A stretch of DNA of 64,000 nt from Streptomyces kronopolitis. GTDB taxonomy: Bacteria > Actinomycetota > Actinomycetes > Streptomycetales > Streptomycetaceae. Location: contig NZ_BMND01000023.1 of NCBI RefSeq assembly GCF_014646275.1, positions 53,733 through 117,732 of the forward strand. Reading direction: 5' to 3'. Position 1 is the stretch's first letter. Every line of letters starts with the position of its first letter. The notes beneath the pieces are model-generated. The model saw only the letters and a program-made list of their open reading frames with translations, ran no database searches and was not told where the DNA came from. Below, piece by piece: positions 56,921 to 64,000 of this stretch. A program made the translations under genes and the position numbers.

Positions 56921-57088
56921 CGGGCTCTTCCCCGCCCGTCCGCAGCCGGCCGGCCCCTCGGGCCGCCGTCCGCTCATCCCCCGCACCGCGCCCGCCCGGA
57001 CCACCCGCCCGGAGATCGTCCGCGCGCCCCCGGCGGATCCGCGTGCCACTCTGCAACCGCCCCCGCAACTGCCCCGGAGGAGAACACC

Positions 57089-57934
57089 ATGAGCCGTAGC
57101 GACGTCCTCGTAGACGCCGACTGGGTCGAGGCCCACCTGGAGGACCCGAAGGTCGTCCTGGTCGAGGTCGACGAGGACACCTCGGCCTACGACAAGAACC
57201 ACATCAAGAACGCCGTCCGCATCGACTGGAAGCAGGATCTCCAGGACCCGGTGCGCCGTGACTTCGTCGACCAGGAGGGCTTCGAGAAGCTGCTCTCCGC
57301 CAAGGGCATCGGCAACGACGACACGGTCGTCCTCTACGGCGGCAACAACAACTGGTTCGCCTCCTACGCCTACTGGTACTTCAAGCTCTACGGCCACGGC
57401 AGCGTCAAGCTGCTCGACGGCGGCCGCAAGAAGTGGGAGCTGGACTCGCGCGACCTGGTCGACGGCTCCGAGGTCCCCCAGCGCCCGGCCACCGACTACA
57501 AGGCCAAGGCGCAGAACACCGCCATCCGCGCCTTCCGGGACGACGTCGTCGCCGCGATCGACAACCTCAACCTGGTCGACGTGCGCTCCCCCGACGAGTT
57601 CAGCGGCAAGCTGCTCGCCCCGGCGCACCTCCCGCAGGAGCAGTCGCAGCGCCCCGGCCACGTGCCCAGCGCCCGCAACATCCCGTGGTCGAAGAACGCC
57701 AACGACGACGGCACCTTCAAGTCGGACGAGGAGCTCAAGGCCCTCTACGAGACGGAGTCCGTGGACCTGGCCAAGGACACCATCGCCTACTGCCGCATCG
57801 GTGAGCGCTCCGCGCTCACCTGGTTCGTCCTGCACGAGCTGCTGGACCAGGCGAACGTCAAGAACTACGACGGCTCCTGGACCGAGTACGGCTCGCTGGT
57901 CGGCGTGCCGATCGAGCTCGGCGCCGCCAAGTAA
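57089..57934 (+). CDS. Thiosulfate sulfurtransferase (rhodanese)
   Basis: A 281-residue two-domain rhodanese that transfers sulfane sulfur from thiosulfate to an acceptor. The inactive N-terminal domain (VLVEVDEDTSAYDKNHIKNA) is followed by the catalytic domain with the active Cys in AYCRIGERS near residue 233. The CRxGER loop is typical of the actinobacterial CysA/SseA class. GGAGG lies upstream of ATG 57089. It is followed at 40 nt by DUF1416, as in mycobacteria (cysA2-sseC2). Confidence 0.95.
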   Translation: MSRSDVLVDADWVEAHLEDPKVVLVEVDEDTSAYDKNHIKNAVRIDWKQDLQDPVRRDFVDQEGFEKLLSAKGIGNDDTVVLYGGNNNWFASYAYWYFKLYGHGSVKLLDGGRKKWELDSRDLVDGSEVPQRPATDYKAKAQNTAIRAFRDDVVAAIDNLNLVDVRSPDEFSGKLLAPAHLPQEQSQRPGHVPSARNIPWSKNANDDGTFKSDEELKALYETESVDLAKDTIAYCRIGERSALTWFVLHELLDQANVKNYDGSWTEYGSLVGVPIELGAAK

Positions 57935-57974
57935 GCCCGCAAGCTTCTCCCCGACCCCTCAAGGAAGTACCCCT

Positions 57975-58262
57975 ATGTGTGGAGCACAGGCAGGCGGCCC
58001 GGACGCCTCGACCCTCAAGCCCGGCGAGACCACGATCCAGGGCAGCGTGACCCGCGACGGCGAGCCCGTCACCGGTTACGTCCGACTCCTGGACAGCACC
58101 GGCGAGTTCACCGCCGAGGTCCCCACCTCCGCGACCGGACAGTTCCGCTTCTACGCGGCCGAGGGCACCTGGACGCTGCGTGCGCTCGTCCCGGGCGGCA
58201 CCGCGGACCGCACGGTCGTCGCCGAGAAGGGCGGCCTGGCGGAGGTCGCCATCGCCGTCTGA
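57975..58262 (+). CDS. DUF1416 (SseC-like) protein
   Basis: A 95-residue protein starting MCGAQAGGPDASTLKPGETT. The second-position Cys is conserved in the family. The rest is a small beta-sandwich (VTGYVRLLDSTGEFTAEVPT, FRFYAAEGTWTLRALVPGG) like transthyretin-type domains. In actinobacteria it always follows the rhodanese gene, suggesting that Cys2 carries or receives sulfur. No reaction is established. Confidence 0.93.
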   Translation: MCGAQAGGPDASTLKPGETTIQGSVTRDGEPVTGYVRLLDSTGEFTAEVPTSATGQFRFYAAEGTWTLRALVPGGTADRTVVAEKGGLAEVAIAV

Positions 58263-58278
58263 CGGCATCGACGGGCCG

Positions 58279-58332
58279 AAAGGGCCGCACCCCGGAGGTT
58301 TGGACGCCTTGATACGGGGGTGCGGCCCTTTT
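58279..58332 (+). terminator. Intrinsic terminator of the rhodanese-DUF1416 unit
   Basis: AAAGGGCCGCACCCC and its complement form a 15-bp stem with a 23-nt loop and a TTTT end. Strong plus-strand terminator. Confidence 0.9.
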
Positions 58333-58423
58333 GCCGTGCCCGGCCCCGCACGGCGAGGGCCCGCCCCGGAGCGGGGTCCGCGCCCGACTTCTGTCCGGCC
58401 CCGTGCGGACTTACCGTGGAGGC

Positions 58424-58711
58424 ATGGACGCGCACCGCCGGTCGCCCGTACAGCGCCGCCATCTGAGGTACTTCGTCCTGATGGGCGCGTGCCTGGTGCT
58501 GTTCGTCCTGGCCTGGGCCGTGGTGCGCCTGTGGTCGGTGCCGGCGGCGGTGGGGATGTGCGTCGTCGCCATGGTGATCCCGCCGGTCGCGGCGATCATC
58601 GGAAACCGCCGGGAGCCCGGTGAGCGCTGGTGGGACGAGTCCGGGGACCCGGAGTCCGACCGCTGGTGGCGCGAGCTGGACGACCGGGGGGACGACAAGC
58701 ACCCCCAGTAG
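58424..58711 (+). CDS. DUF3099 membrane protein
   Basis: A 95-residue protein with a basic start (RRSPVQRRHLR), two membrane helices (YFVLMGACLVLFVLAWAVV and AAVGMCVVAMVIPPVAAII), and an acidic, Trp-rich tail (ERWWDESGDPESDRWWRELD). This is the DUF3099 pattern common in actinobacteria. Function unknown. A TACCGT element just before the ATG suggests leaderless or very short-leader transcription. Confidence 0.88.
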   Translation: MDAHRRSPVQRRHLRYFVLMGACLVLFVLAWAVVRLWSVPAAVGMCVVAMVIPPVAAIIGNRREPGERWWDESGDPESDRWWRELDDRGDDKHPQ

Positions 58712-58746
58712 GCCCGCCCGCGCCCGCGGGGCCCAGTAGACCAGCG

Positions 58747-59112
58747 TCAGTAGACCAGCGCCTGCACGTCGTCCGGCATGATCTCGCTGACGAACACCTG
58801 GGCGCCGGCGATCCCGGCCCCCTCGATGAGGTCCTTCTGCTCGATGTCACGCCGGGCCGCGCACTGGGTGCAGACCGTGATGGCCCCGCCGCCGGCCCGG
58901 ATTCCGTCGATCAGCTCCGGCAGCGGCGCCGCGTGCGGCAGCTCGAACTCCGCCGCCCGCCCCGGCAGCGCGAACCACACCGACTCCCCGGTCAGCCACA
59001 ACGACACCTCGACGCCGCTGGCGACCGCCACCGCCGCCACCGTGAACGCCTGCGAACACCGCTCGGGCGCGTCCGCGCCCGCCGTCACCTTGATCACGAG
59101 CTTCTTCGCCAT
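58747..59112 (-). CDS. DsrE family protein
   Basis: A 121-residue protein beginning LVIKVTAGADAPERCSQAF, with EVSLWLTGESVWFALPG and the Cys pair in ITVCTQCAARRDI. The fold is DsrE/DsrF-like; Cys in CTQC may carry persulfide. Its position next to rhodanese, DUF1416 and MoaD-like genes supports a role in sulfur trafficking. It converges on the DUF3099 gene and is divergent from the next small gene. Confidence 0.88.
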   Translation of the reverse strand: MAKKLVIKVTAGADAPERCSQAFTVAAVAVASGVEVSLWLTGESVWFALPGRAAEFELPHAAPLPELIDGIRAGGGAITVCTQCAARRDIEQKDLIEGAGIAGAQVFVSEIMPDDVQALVY

Positions 59113-59228
59113 GGAGGCAAGACTAGGTCCGAAGGGGGCGCGGTGGACCTCACAGCGCCGCTGTCGGCGCCGCCGACTAGACTCGCAGGCGGTCCGTTAC
59201 CCCCTCACTCCGTTCAAGGAGCGCGCTC

Positions 59229-59330
59229 GTGCTTGAGGCATTCTTCACCACCCTGCTCGTTCTGGTCGCCGTCGGCGTGCTCGGCTTCGCCGCACTGACC
59301 TGGCAGAAGCTCTACCAGGGCCAGCGCTGA
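59229..59330 (+). CDS. 33-residue single-span membrane protein
   Basis: A short gene from GTG 59229 with AAGGAG 7 nt upstream. The product reads MLEAFFTTLLVLVAVGVLGF then AALTWQKLYQGQR, one membrane helix with a short basic tail. TAGACT at about 59177 may be its -10 box. The clear ribosome-binding site and clean hydrophobic helix support it. Function unknown; it may aid a larger membrane partner. Confidence 0.7.
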   Translation: MLEAFFTTLLVLVAVGVLGFAALTWQKLYQGQR

Positions 59331-59407
59331 CCGAGCGCCGGCAGCCCGCCGGCCGAGCACGCCCCGCGCGCCCCTTCCGCCCCCTTCTACAGATCGCCTG
59401 AGCGCTC

Positions 59408-59995
59408 ATGATCGAGATCCCGTCCGACCTGAACCCGGCCCTGGTGCCGCTCGCCTTCCTCCTCGGCAAGTGGGAGGGCGCCGGCGTCGCCGACTTCCCC
59501 GGCACCGAGAAGTGCAACTTCGGGCAGTCGGTCACCTTCACCCACGACGGCCGTGACTTCCTGGAGTACACCTCGCACAGCTGGGTGCTCGACGGCGAGG
59601 GCAAGAAGGTCCGCCCCCTGGAGACCGAGACCGGCTTCTGGCGCATCGACGCCCAGCGCAAGGTCGAGATCGTGATGTGCCGCGACCAGGGCCTGGTGGA
59701 GGTCTGGTACGGCGAGCTGGCGGACCAGAAGCCGCAGATCGACCTCGCCACCGACGCCGTCGCCCGCACCGCGGCCTCCGGCCCGTACAGCGGCGGCAAG
59801 CGGCTCTACGGCTACGTCAACAGCGACCTGATGTGGGTCGGCGAGAAGTCCACCCCGGACGTCCCGCTGCGGCCCTACATGTCGGCGCATCTGAAGAAGG
59901 TCGTCGACCTCCAGGAGTGGGCGGAGAACCTCCCCGAGGACACGGCGGACGGCGTCTCCTTCTTCCGCCCGGACGGCACGCCCTACAACCCGTAA
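59408..59995 (+). CDS. Nitrobindin-like FABP-family heme protein
   Basis: A 195-residue beta-barrel protein. The family motif GKWEGAG (GxWxGxG) is at residues ~20-26, and the C-terminal His candidate for heme iron lies in RPYMSAHLKKVVDL. Bacterial members (mycobacterial Rv2717c-like nitrobindins) bind ferric heme and isomerise peroxynitrite. Sequence alone cannot prove heme binding here. It is monocistronic, 78 nt after the 33-residue gene. Confidence 0.88.
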   Translation: MIEIPSDLNPALVPLAFLLGKWEGAGVADFPGTEKCNFGQSVTFTHDGRDFLEYTSHSWVLDGEGKKVRPLETETGFWRIDAQRKVEIVMCRDQGLVEVWYGELADQKPQIDLATDAVARTAASGPYSGGKRLYGYVNSDLMWVGEKSTPDVPLRPYMSAHLKKVVDLQEWAENLPEDTADGVSFFRPDGTPYNP

Positions 59996-60068
59996 GGGCT
60001 CCGGACATCCCGTGAGCCTGCGGGCGGAATCTTCGCCGTCCCGGGGTGGAGCGCCTCATACTGGCGGT

Positions 60069-60506
60069 GTGGTGACCAAAGACTGGCAGAGCGACCTCCG
60101 CAGGCGCGGATACCGCCTGACCCCGCAGCGTCAGCTCGTGCTGGAGGCCGTGGACAGGCTGGAGCACGCCACCCCGGACGACATCCTCACCGAGGTGCGC
60201 AAGACGGCGGGCGGGGTGAACATCTCCACCGTCTACCGGACCCTGGAGCTGCTGGAGGAGCTGGGCCTGGTCAGCCACGCCCACCTCGGGCACGGGGCGC
60301 CCACCTACCACCTCGCCGACCGCCACCACCACATCCACCTGGTGTGCCGGGACTGCACGGACGTCATCGAGGCGGACCTGTCGGTGGCCGAGCCGTTCAC
60401 GACGCAGCTGCGCGAACAGTTCGGCTTCGAGACGGACATGAAGCATTTCGCCATCTTCGGGCGCTGCGCCTCCTGCCGGGACAAGGCCGCCGAGGGCGAC
60501 GGCTGA
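60069..60506 (+). CDS. nur: Nickel-responsive Fur-family regulator Nur
   Basis: A 145-residue Fur-family repressor. The winged helix includes LRRRGYRLTPQRQLVLEAV and NISTVYRTLELLEELGLVSH. Metal sites are YHLADRHHHIHLVC and the CxxC pairs CRDC and CASC. The sequence is very close to my memory of S. coelicolor Nur, which represses nickel uptake and the Fe superoxide dismutase gene when nickel is high. CATACT (60057-60062) sits 6 nt before GTG 60069, so the message is probably leaderless. GTG 60072 is an equal alternative. Confidence 0.93.
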   Translation: MVTKDWQSDLRRRGYRLTPQRQLVLEAVDRLEHATPDDILTEVRKTAGGVNISTVYRTLELLEELGLVSHAHLGHGAPTYHLADRHHHIHLVCRDCTDVIEADLSVAEPFTTQLREQFGFETDMKHFAIFGRCASCRDKAAEGDG

Positions 60507-60537
60507 GGCATTCGCCGACGAGTCGTAGGCTGGGCAC

Positions 60538-61518
60538 ATGCTGCGACAAACACCCGCCAGTCCCCTGCTGTCGCTGCCCGGCGCCGTCCCCGCCGAGGCC
60601 CCCGACGAAGGCGTCGCGGCGCACTACGGCGACCTCTTCCGTGAGCAGCGCGCGCTCGCCGACGGCTCCGGCTTCGTCGACCTCTCCCACCGCGGCGTGG
60701 TCACCGTCACCGGCGCCGAGCGGCTGACCTGGCTGCACCTGCTGCTCACGCAGCACGTCAGCGACCTGACGCCCGGCCACGCCACCGAGGCGCTGATCCT
60801 CTCCGCGCACGGCCACATCGAGCACGCCGTCTCCCTCGTCGACGACGGCGAGACGACCTGGATGCACACCGAACCGGGCACCCAGGAGGCGCTGATCGCC
60901 TACCTGGAGAGCATGAAGTTCTTCTACCGGGTCGAGGTCGCCGACCGCACCGACGAGATCGCCGTCGTGTATCTGCCGGCCGGCTCCATCGCCGAGGCGC
61001 CCGAGCACACCGTCGTCCGCGAGACCCCGCACGGCCGCGACCTGTTCCTGCCGCGCGCCGGGCTGGAGGCCTTCGCCGCCGCGCACGGCCCGGCCATCGG
61101 CGTGCTGGCCCTGGAGGCGCTGCGCGTCGAGGCCCACCGCCCGCGGCTGGGCCTGGAGACCGATCACCGCACCATCCCGCACGAGGTGGGCTGGATCGGC
61201 AGCGCCGTGCACCTCCAGAAGGGCTGCTACCGCGGCCAGGAGACCGTCGCCCGGGTCCACAACCTCGGCAAGCCGCCGCGCCGGCTGGTCTTCCTGCACC
61301 TGGACGGCAGCGAGGTCCATCTGCCGCCGCACGGCACCCCCGTCCGCCTCGCCGCGGACGGCGAGGAGGGCCGCCAGCTCGGCTTCCTGACCACCTCGGC
61401 CCGCCATCACGAGCTGGGCCCGATCGCGCTCGCCCTGGTCAAGCGGAACGTCCCGGTCGACGCCCCGCTGATGGCGGGCGGCACCGCCGCGGCGCAGGAG
61501 GTCGTCGTCGAGCCCTGA
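60538..61518 (+). CDS. YgfZ/GcvT-like folate-binding Fe-S assembly protein
   Basis: A 326-residue protein related to glycine-cleavage T-protein. It has the YgfZ signature KGCYRGQETVAR (K-G-C-x-x-G-Q-E) near residue 225, with the functional Cys. N-terminal segments FREQRALADGSGFVDLSHRG and TWLHLLLTQHVSDL match. YgfZ/IBA57-type proteins use tetrahydrofolate in maturing Fe-S enzymes. TAGGCT lies 6 nt before the ATG, again suggesting leaderless transcription, 31 nt after nur. Confidence 0.92.
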   Translation: MLRQTPASPLLSLPGAVPAEAPDEGVAAHYGDLFREQRALADGSGFVDLSHRGVVTVTGAERLTWLHLLLTQHVSDLTPGHATEALILSAHGHIEHAVSLVDDGETTWMHTEPGTQEALIAYLESMKFFYRVEVADRTDEIAVVYLPAGSIAEAPEHTVVRETPHGRDLFLPRAGLEAFAAAHGPAIGVLALEALRVEAHRPRLGLETDHRTIPHEVGWIGSAVHLQKGCYRGQETVARVHNLGKPPRRLVFLHLDGSEVHLPPHGTPVRLAADGEEGRQLGFLTTSARHHELGPIALALVKRNVPVDAPLMAGGTAAAQEVVVEP

Positions 61519-61539
61519 GCCGTGCGCCCGCCGCCGGGG

Positions 61540-61965
61540 TCAGACCTCGACCAGCACCGTGAACGGCCCGTCGTTGGTGAGCGACACCTTCATGTCGGCC
61601 CCGAAGCGGCCGGTCTCCACCTGGGCGCCCAGCGCCCGCAGCCGGGCGACGACCTCGTCGACCAGCGGCTCGGCGACCGGCCCCGGGGCGGCGGCGTTCC
61701 AGGTGGGGCGGCGCCCCTTGCGGGCGTCACCGTAGAGAGTGAACTGGCTGATCACCAGGAGCGGCGCCGCGGTGTCCGAGCAGGACTTCTCGCCCTGGAG
61801 CAGCCGCACCGACCACAGCTTGCGGGCGAGCTGCGCCGCCTTCTCGGGGGTGTCGTCGTGCGTGACCCCCACCAGCACGCACAGCCCCTCACCGACGACC
61901 TCGCCGACCGTCTCGCCCGCCACCTCGACGCGTGCGCCGTCAATCCTCTGCACCACAGCTCGCAT
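61540..61965 (-). CDS. dtd: D-aminoacyl-tRNA deacylase
   Basis: A 141-residue DTD that hydrolyses D-amino acids and glycine from mischarged tRNA. It starts MRAVVQRIDGARVEV and carries both catalytic motifs: SQFTLYGD (SQxTL) and NDGPFTV (NxGPxT). ATG 61965 gives family length; ATG 61974 three codons earlier is possible. It converges on the YgfZ-like gene. Confidence 0.96.
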   Translation of the reverse strand: MRAVVQRIDGARVEVAGETVGEVVGEGLCVLVGVTHDDTPEKAAQLARKLWSVRLLQGEKSCSDTAAPLLVISQFTLYGDARKGRRPTWNAAAPGPVAEPLVDEVVARLRALGAQVETGRFGADMKVSLTNDGPFTVLVEV

Positions 61966-62140
61966 ACCCGCCATGATGCCGGGCGGGCCGCCCCCTTCGG
62001 ACAGCAGTGCCCCTACGGGGGCCGTTCGGGTGCCATGCCCCTGCAGAAGGACCGCCCAGAGTGGCACGATGCGTGCACGTGGTGCGTTTCATGGACAACA
62101 TGCCCAGGACGCGGCACCGGACGAGGGGACGGAACGATTC

Positions 62141-62881
62141 ATGAGCACTCTCGGCGCCGGACAGACACCCGGTCCCGGACCAACCGCCCGCACGACACCG
62201 ACCGGACGGACGACATCCACCGCCCCCACGACAGACCCAGCCCGTCCGGCCCCCGGCACCCCACCACCCCCCACCGCCCTGACGACGACCACGGCCTCGG
62301 CGCGCGCCGAGCCCCCCGGCACGGAGGACGGCCCCATGCTCCCGGCAGGCCAGCCGCAGCACCCCCGCCCCCCGCAGCAGTTCGACCGCTTCCTTCCGGC
62401 CACGACTCCCGACCTGTCCGGGCTGGGGCTGCCCGAGCTGCGGGTGGTGCGGCGTGATTCGCAGCAGGAGGAGGCCGATCTGAGCTATCTGCGGCGGCTG
62501 TTGCAGGGCCGGATCGACATCCTGCGGGCCGAGATCGCCCGCCGGACCACCTCGCACTCCCCGCTCCTCGACCGGCTCCCGGAGATCCTCACGGACCTGC
62601 CGTCGCGGCACCGCTCCTCGGCGCGGCACGTGACGCTCGGGACCCCGCACAGCGAGGAGTACCGCAGGCTGGCCGAGGAGATGCTCGGCGAGGTGGAGCT
62701 GTCCGACCTCACCGCGCGCACGGACCAGGAGCTGCACGACGCGATGAGCCGGCTGATCCGCTACGAGCAGCAGGTCTCGCGGCGCCGCCAGTCGCTCCAG
62801 CGCACGACCGACGAGTGCAGCGCCGAAATCGCCCGCAGGTACCGTGAAGGCGAAGCTCAAGTAGACGACCTGCTGTCCTGA
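62141..62881 (+). CDS. rsiG: c-di-GMP-binding anti-sigma factor RsiG
   Basis: This protein carries two copies of the RsiG c-di-GMP motif E(x3)S(x2)R(x3)Q(x3)D: EADLSYLRRLLQGRID and EQQVSRRRQSLQRTTD. They sit in two antiparallel helices of a coiled-coil hairpin. RsiG with c-di-GMP sequesters the sporulation sigma factor WhiG. From ATG 62141 the product is 246 residues. The Thr/Pro-rich first 65 residues have weaker codon bias, and ATG 62336 has GGAGG 8 nt upstream, so a 181-residue form is a real alternative. Confidence 0.88.
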   Translation: MSTLGAGQTPGPGPTARTTPTGRTTSTAPTTDPARPAPGTPPPPTALTTTTASARAEPPGTEDGPMLPAGQPQHPRPPQQFDRFLPATTPDLSGLGLPELRVVRRDSQQEEADLSYLRRLLQGRIDILRAEIARRTTSHSPLLDRLPEILTDLPSRHRSSARHVTLGTPHSEEYRRLAEEMLGEVELSDLTARTDQELHDAMSRLIRYEQQVSRRRQSLQRTTDECSAEIARRYREGEAQVDDLLS

Positions 62882-62928
62882 CCGGCCACAAGCCTCCGGG
62901 GGCACGGGTCACTCCCGGAAGGCCACCG

Positions 62929-63948
62929 ATGACCTCGCCCACTCCGATACCCGAGCCGAACCCGGGCTCCGCCGCGTCCCCGGTCTCGGGGGCGGCGGCG
63001 CCCCGCACGGCGCACCCCGTCCTCGCCGAGGTCGTCCGCTCCGGCTTCGTCGAGGGACTGCACCGCGGCTCGCTGGTGGTCCTGGCGGCCGACGGCAGCG
63101 TGGACTGGTCGCTGGGCGAGGTCACCGAGCCGGTCTTCCCCCGCTCGACGAACAAGCCGATGCAGGCCGCGGCGGTGCTGCGGGCGGGCCTGGACCTCTC
63201 CGGCGAGCGGCTGGCACTGGCCGCCGCGAGCCACTCCGGCGAGCCGTTCCACCTCGCGCTGGTGCGGACCGTGCTGGCCGAGCACGGCCTGACCGCCGAC
63301 CAGCTCCAGACGCCGCCGGACCTGCCGCTGGACCCGGAGGAGGCGGAGGCCTACCTCGCCGCGGGCCACACCCGCGACCGCCTCACCATGAACTGCTCGG
63401 GCAAGCACGCCGCCATGCTGGCCGCCTCCGCCCTGAACGGCTGGCCCCTCGACTCGTACCTCGACCAGGACCATCCGCTCCAGCAGCTGGTGGCCGACGG
63501 GGTCCGCACCGCCGCCGGCGAGGACGTCGCCCACATCGGCACGGACGGCTGCGGCGCGCCCCTGCTCTCGCTGTCGCTGACCGGCCTGGCCCGCGCCTTC
63601 CGGCACTTCGTGCTGGCCGGGCCCGGCACCGCGGAGCGGCGGGTCGCGGACGCGATGCGCGCCCACCCCGAGTACGTCGCCGGCACCCGCCGCCCCGACA
63701 CCTGGCTGATGCAGGCGCTGCCCGGCACGCTCGCCAAGATGGGCGCCGAGGCCGTCCAGGCGCTGGCCCTGCCCGACGGCCGCGCCCTGGCCTTCAAGAT
63801 CGACGACGGCGCCACCCGCACCCTCGGCCCGGTCCTCGCCCGCACCCTGCGCCTCATGGGCGTCGACGCCCCCGTGCTCTCCCGGCTCGCGGACGCCCCG
63901 CTGTTCGGCGGCGGCGCCCGGGTGGGCGAGATCCGCGCCGGCTTCTGA
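62929..63948 (+). CDS. L-asparaginase II family (ReAV-type) asparaginase
   Basis: A 339-residue protein of the Rhizobium etli-type (class 3) asparaginase family. Key residues are visible: Ser and Lys in RSTNKPMQ near residue 75, Ser in ASHSGEP, Cys and Lys in MNCSGKHAAM, Cys in TDGCGAPLLS. The family is zinc-bound and unrelated to E. coli AnsB. It hydrolyses asparagine to aspartate and ammonia. It lies 47 nt after rsiG on the same strand. The end of the window follows its stop closely. Confidence 0.9.
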   Translation: MTSPTPIPEPNPGSAASPVSGAAAPRTAHPVLAEVVRSGFVEGLHRGSLVVLAADGSVDWSLGEVTEPVFPRSTNKPMQAAAVLRAGLDLSGERLALAAASHSGEPFHLALVRTVLAEHGLTADQLQTPPDLPLDPEEAEAYLAAGHTRDRLTMNCSGKHAAMLAASALNGWPLDSYLDQDHPLQQLVADGVRTAAGEDVAHIGTDGCGAPLLSLSLTGLARAFRHFVLAGPGTAERRVADAMRAHPEYVAGTRRPDTWLMQALPGTLAKMGAEAVQALALPDGRALAFKIDDGATRTLGPVLARTLRLMGVDAPVLSRLADAPLFGGGARVGEIRAGF

Positions 63949-64000
63949 GCGGCGAGGCCGGGGGCCGGGCGGAGGGCGACCGTCGCCCGGCCCGGCCGGT

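Overview
The window is chromosomal DNA from a Streptomyces, or a very close relative. It is very GC-rich, with third-position G/C in nearly every real gene and frequent GTG/TTG starts. It carries actinobacterial signature genes: mycothiol enzymes MshA and MshD, CarD, GlnR, Lsr2, the nickel regulator Nur, the sporulation anti-sigma factor RsiG, and a DUF397/helix-turn-helix pair. Gene content and order resemble the S. coelicolor core region I remember as roughly SCO4233 back to SCO4145 and then on to about SCO4184. All identifications come from reading the sequence; no search was run.

Layout. (a) 0-14.5 kb is mostly conserved core: the start of ispD, carD, a lipoprotein, the phoR-phoP / phoU phosphate system with two duplicated PHO-box arrays, a Cys-rich mini-protein, a nickel-binding DUF4242 protein, phosphoglycerate mutase, a His-rich secreted protein, a 24-residue amphipathic peptide gene, a YbjN-domain protein, mshA, a methyltransferase, and a divergent regulator / aldo-keto reductase pair. 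(b) 14.5-24.7 kb is an accessory block of four large minus-strand genes (555, 1144, 734 and about 857 residues). Their functions are unknown and none has a signal peptide. One product looks like a fibre built of short beta repeats, and another carries a long run of amphipathic strands resembling DUF6603. An Lsr2-family silencer gene lies just upstream. (c) 25.7-29.9 kb is a graspetide-type RiPP cluster: a six-gene translationally coupled operon ending in precursor, ATP-grasp ligase and PIMT-like methyltransferase, with a divergent XRE regulator plus DUF397 gene. (d) 29.9-41.6 kb holds a MutT-like hydrolase, a CHAD protein, polyphosphate kinase, an ABC transporter pair, acetyltransferases including MshD, a secreted 5'-nucleotidase and an NmrA-like oxidoreductase. 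(e) 41.8-49 kb holds an LmeA-like lipid-binding protein, an HtrA-like protease with its two-component system, a LacI regulator and GlnR. (f) 49-64 kb holds a hydrolase, a heterodimeric ABC exporter, a sulfur module (MoaD/ThiS-like protein, a Cys-containing leaderless leader peptide, rhodanese, DUF1416, DsrE-like), a nitrobindin-like protein, Nur, a YgfZ-like protein, D-aminoacyl-tRNA deacylase, RsiG and an asparaginase.

How the parts fit. PhoP, PhoU, Ppk and the secreted 5'-nucleotidase form a phosphate-response set, and PhoP is known to cross-talk with GlnR, also encoded here. Nur, the DUF4242 protein and the His-rich secreted protein suggest nickel handling. The protease/two-component operon has an 11-nt-spaced tandem operator that looks autoregulatory. 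The best candidates for undescribed biology are the four-gene large-protein block with its neighbouring Lsr2, the graspetide operon with three uncharacterised small coupled genes, the 24-residue peptide gene, and the leaderless Cys leader peptide.
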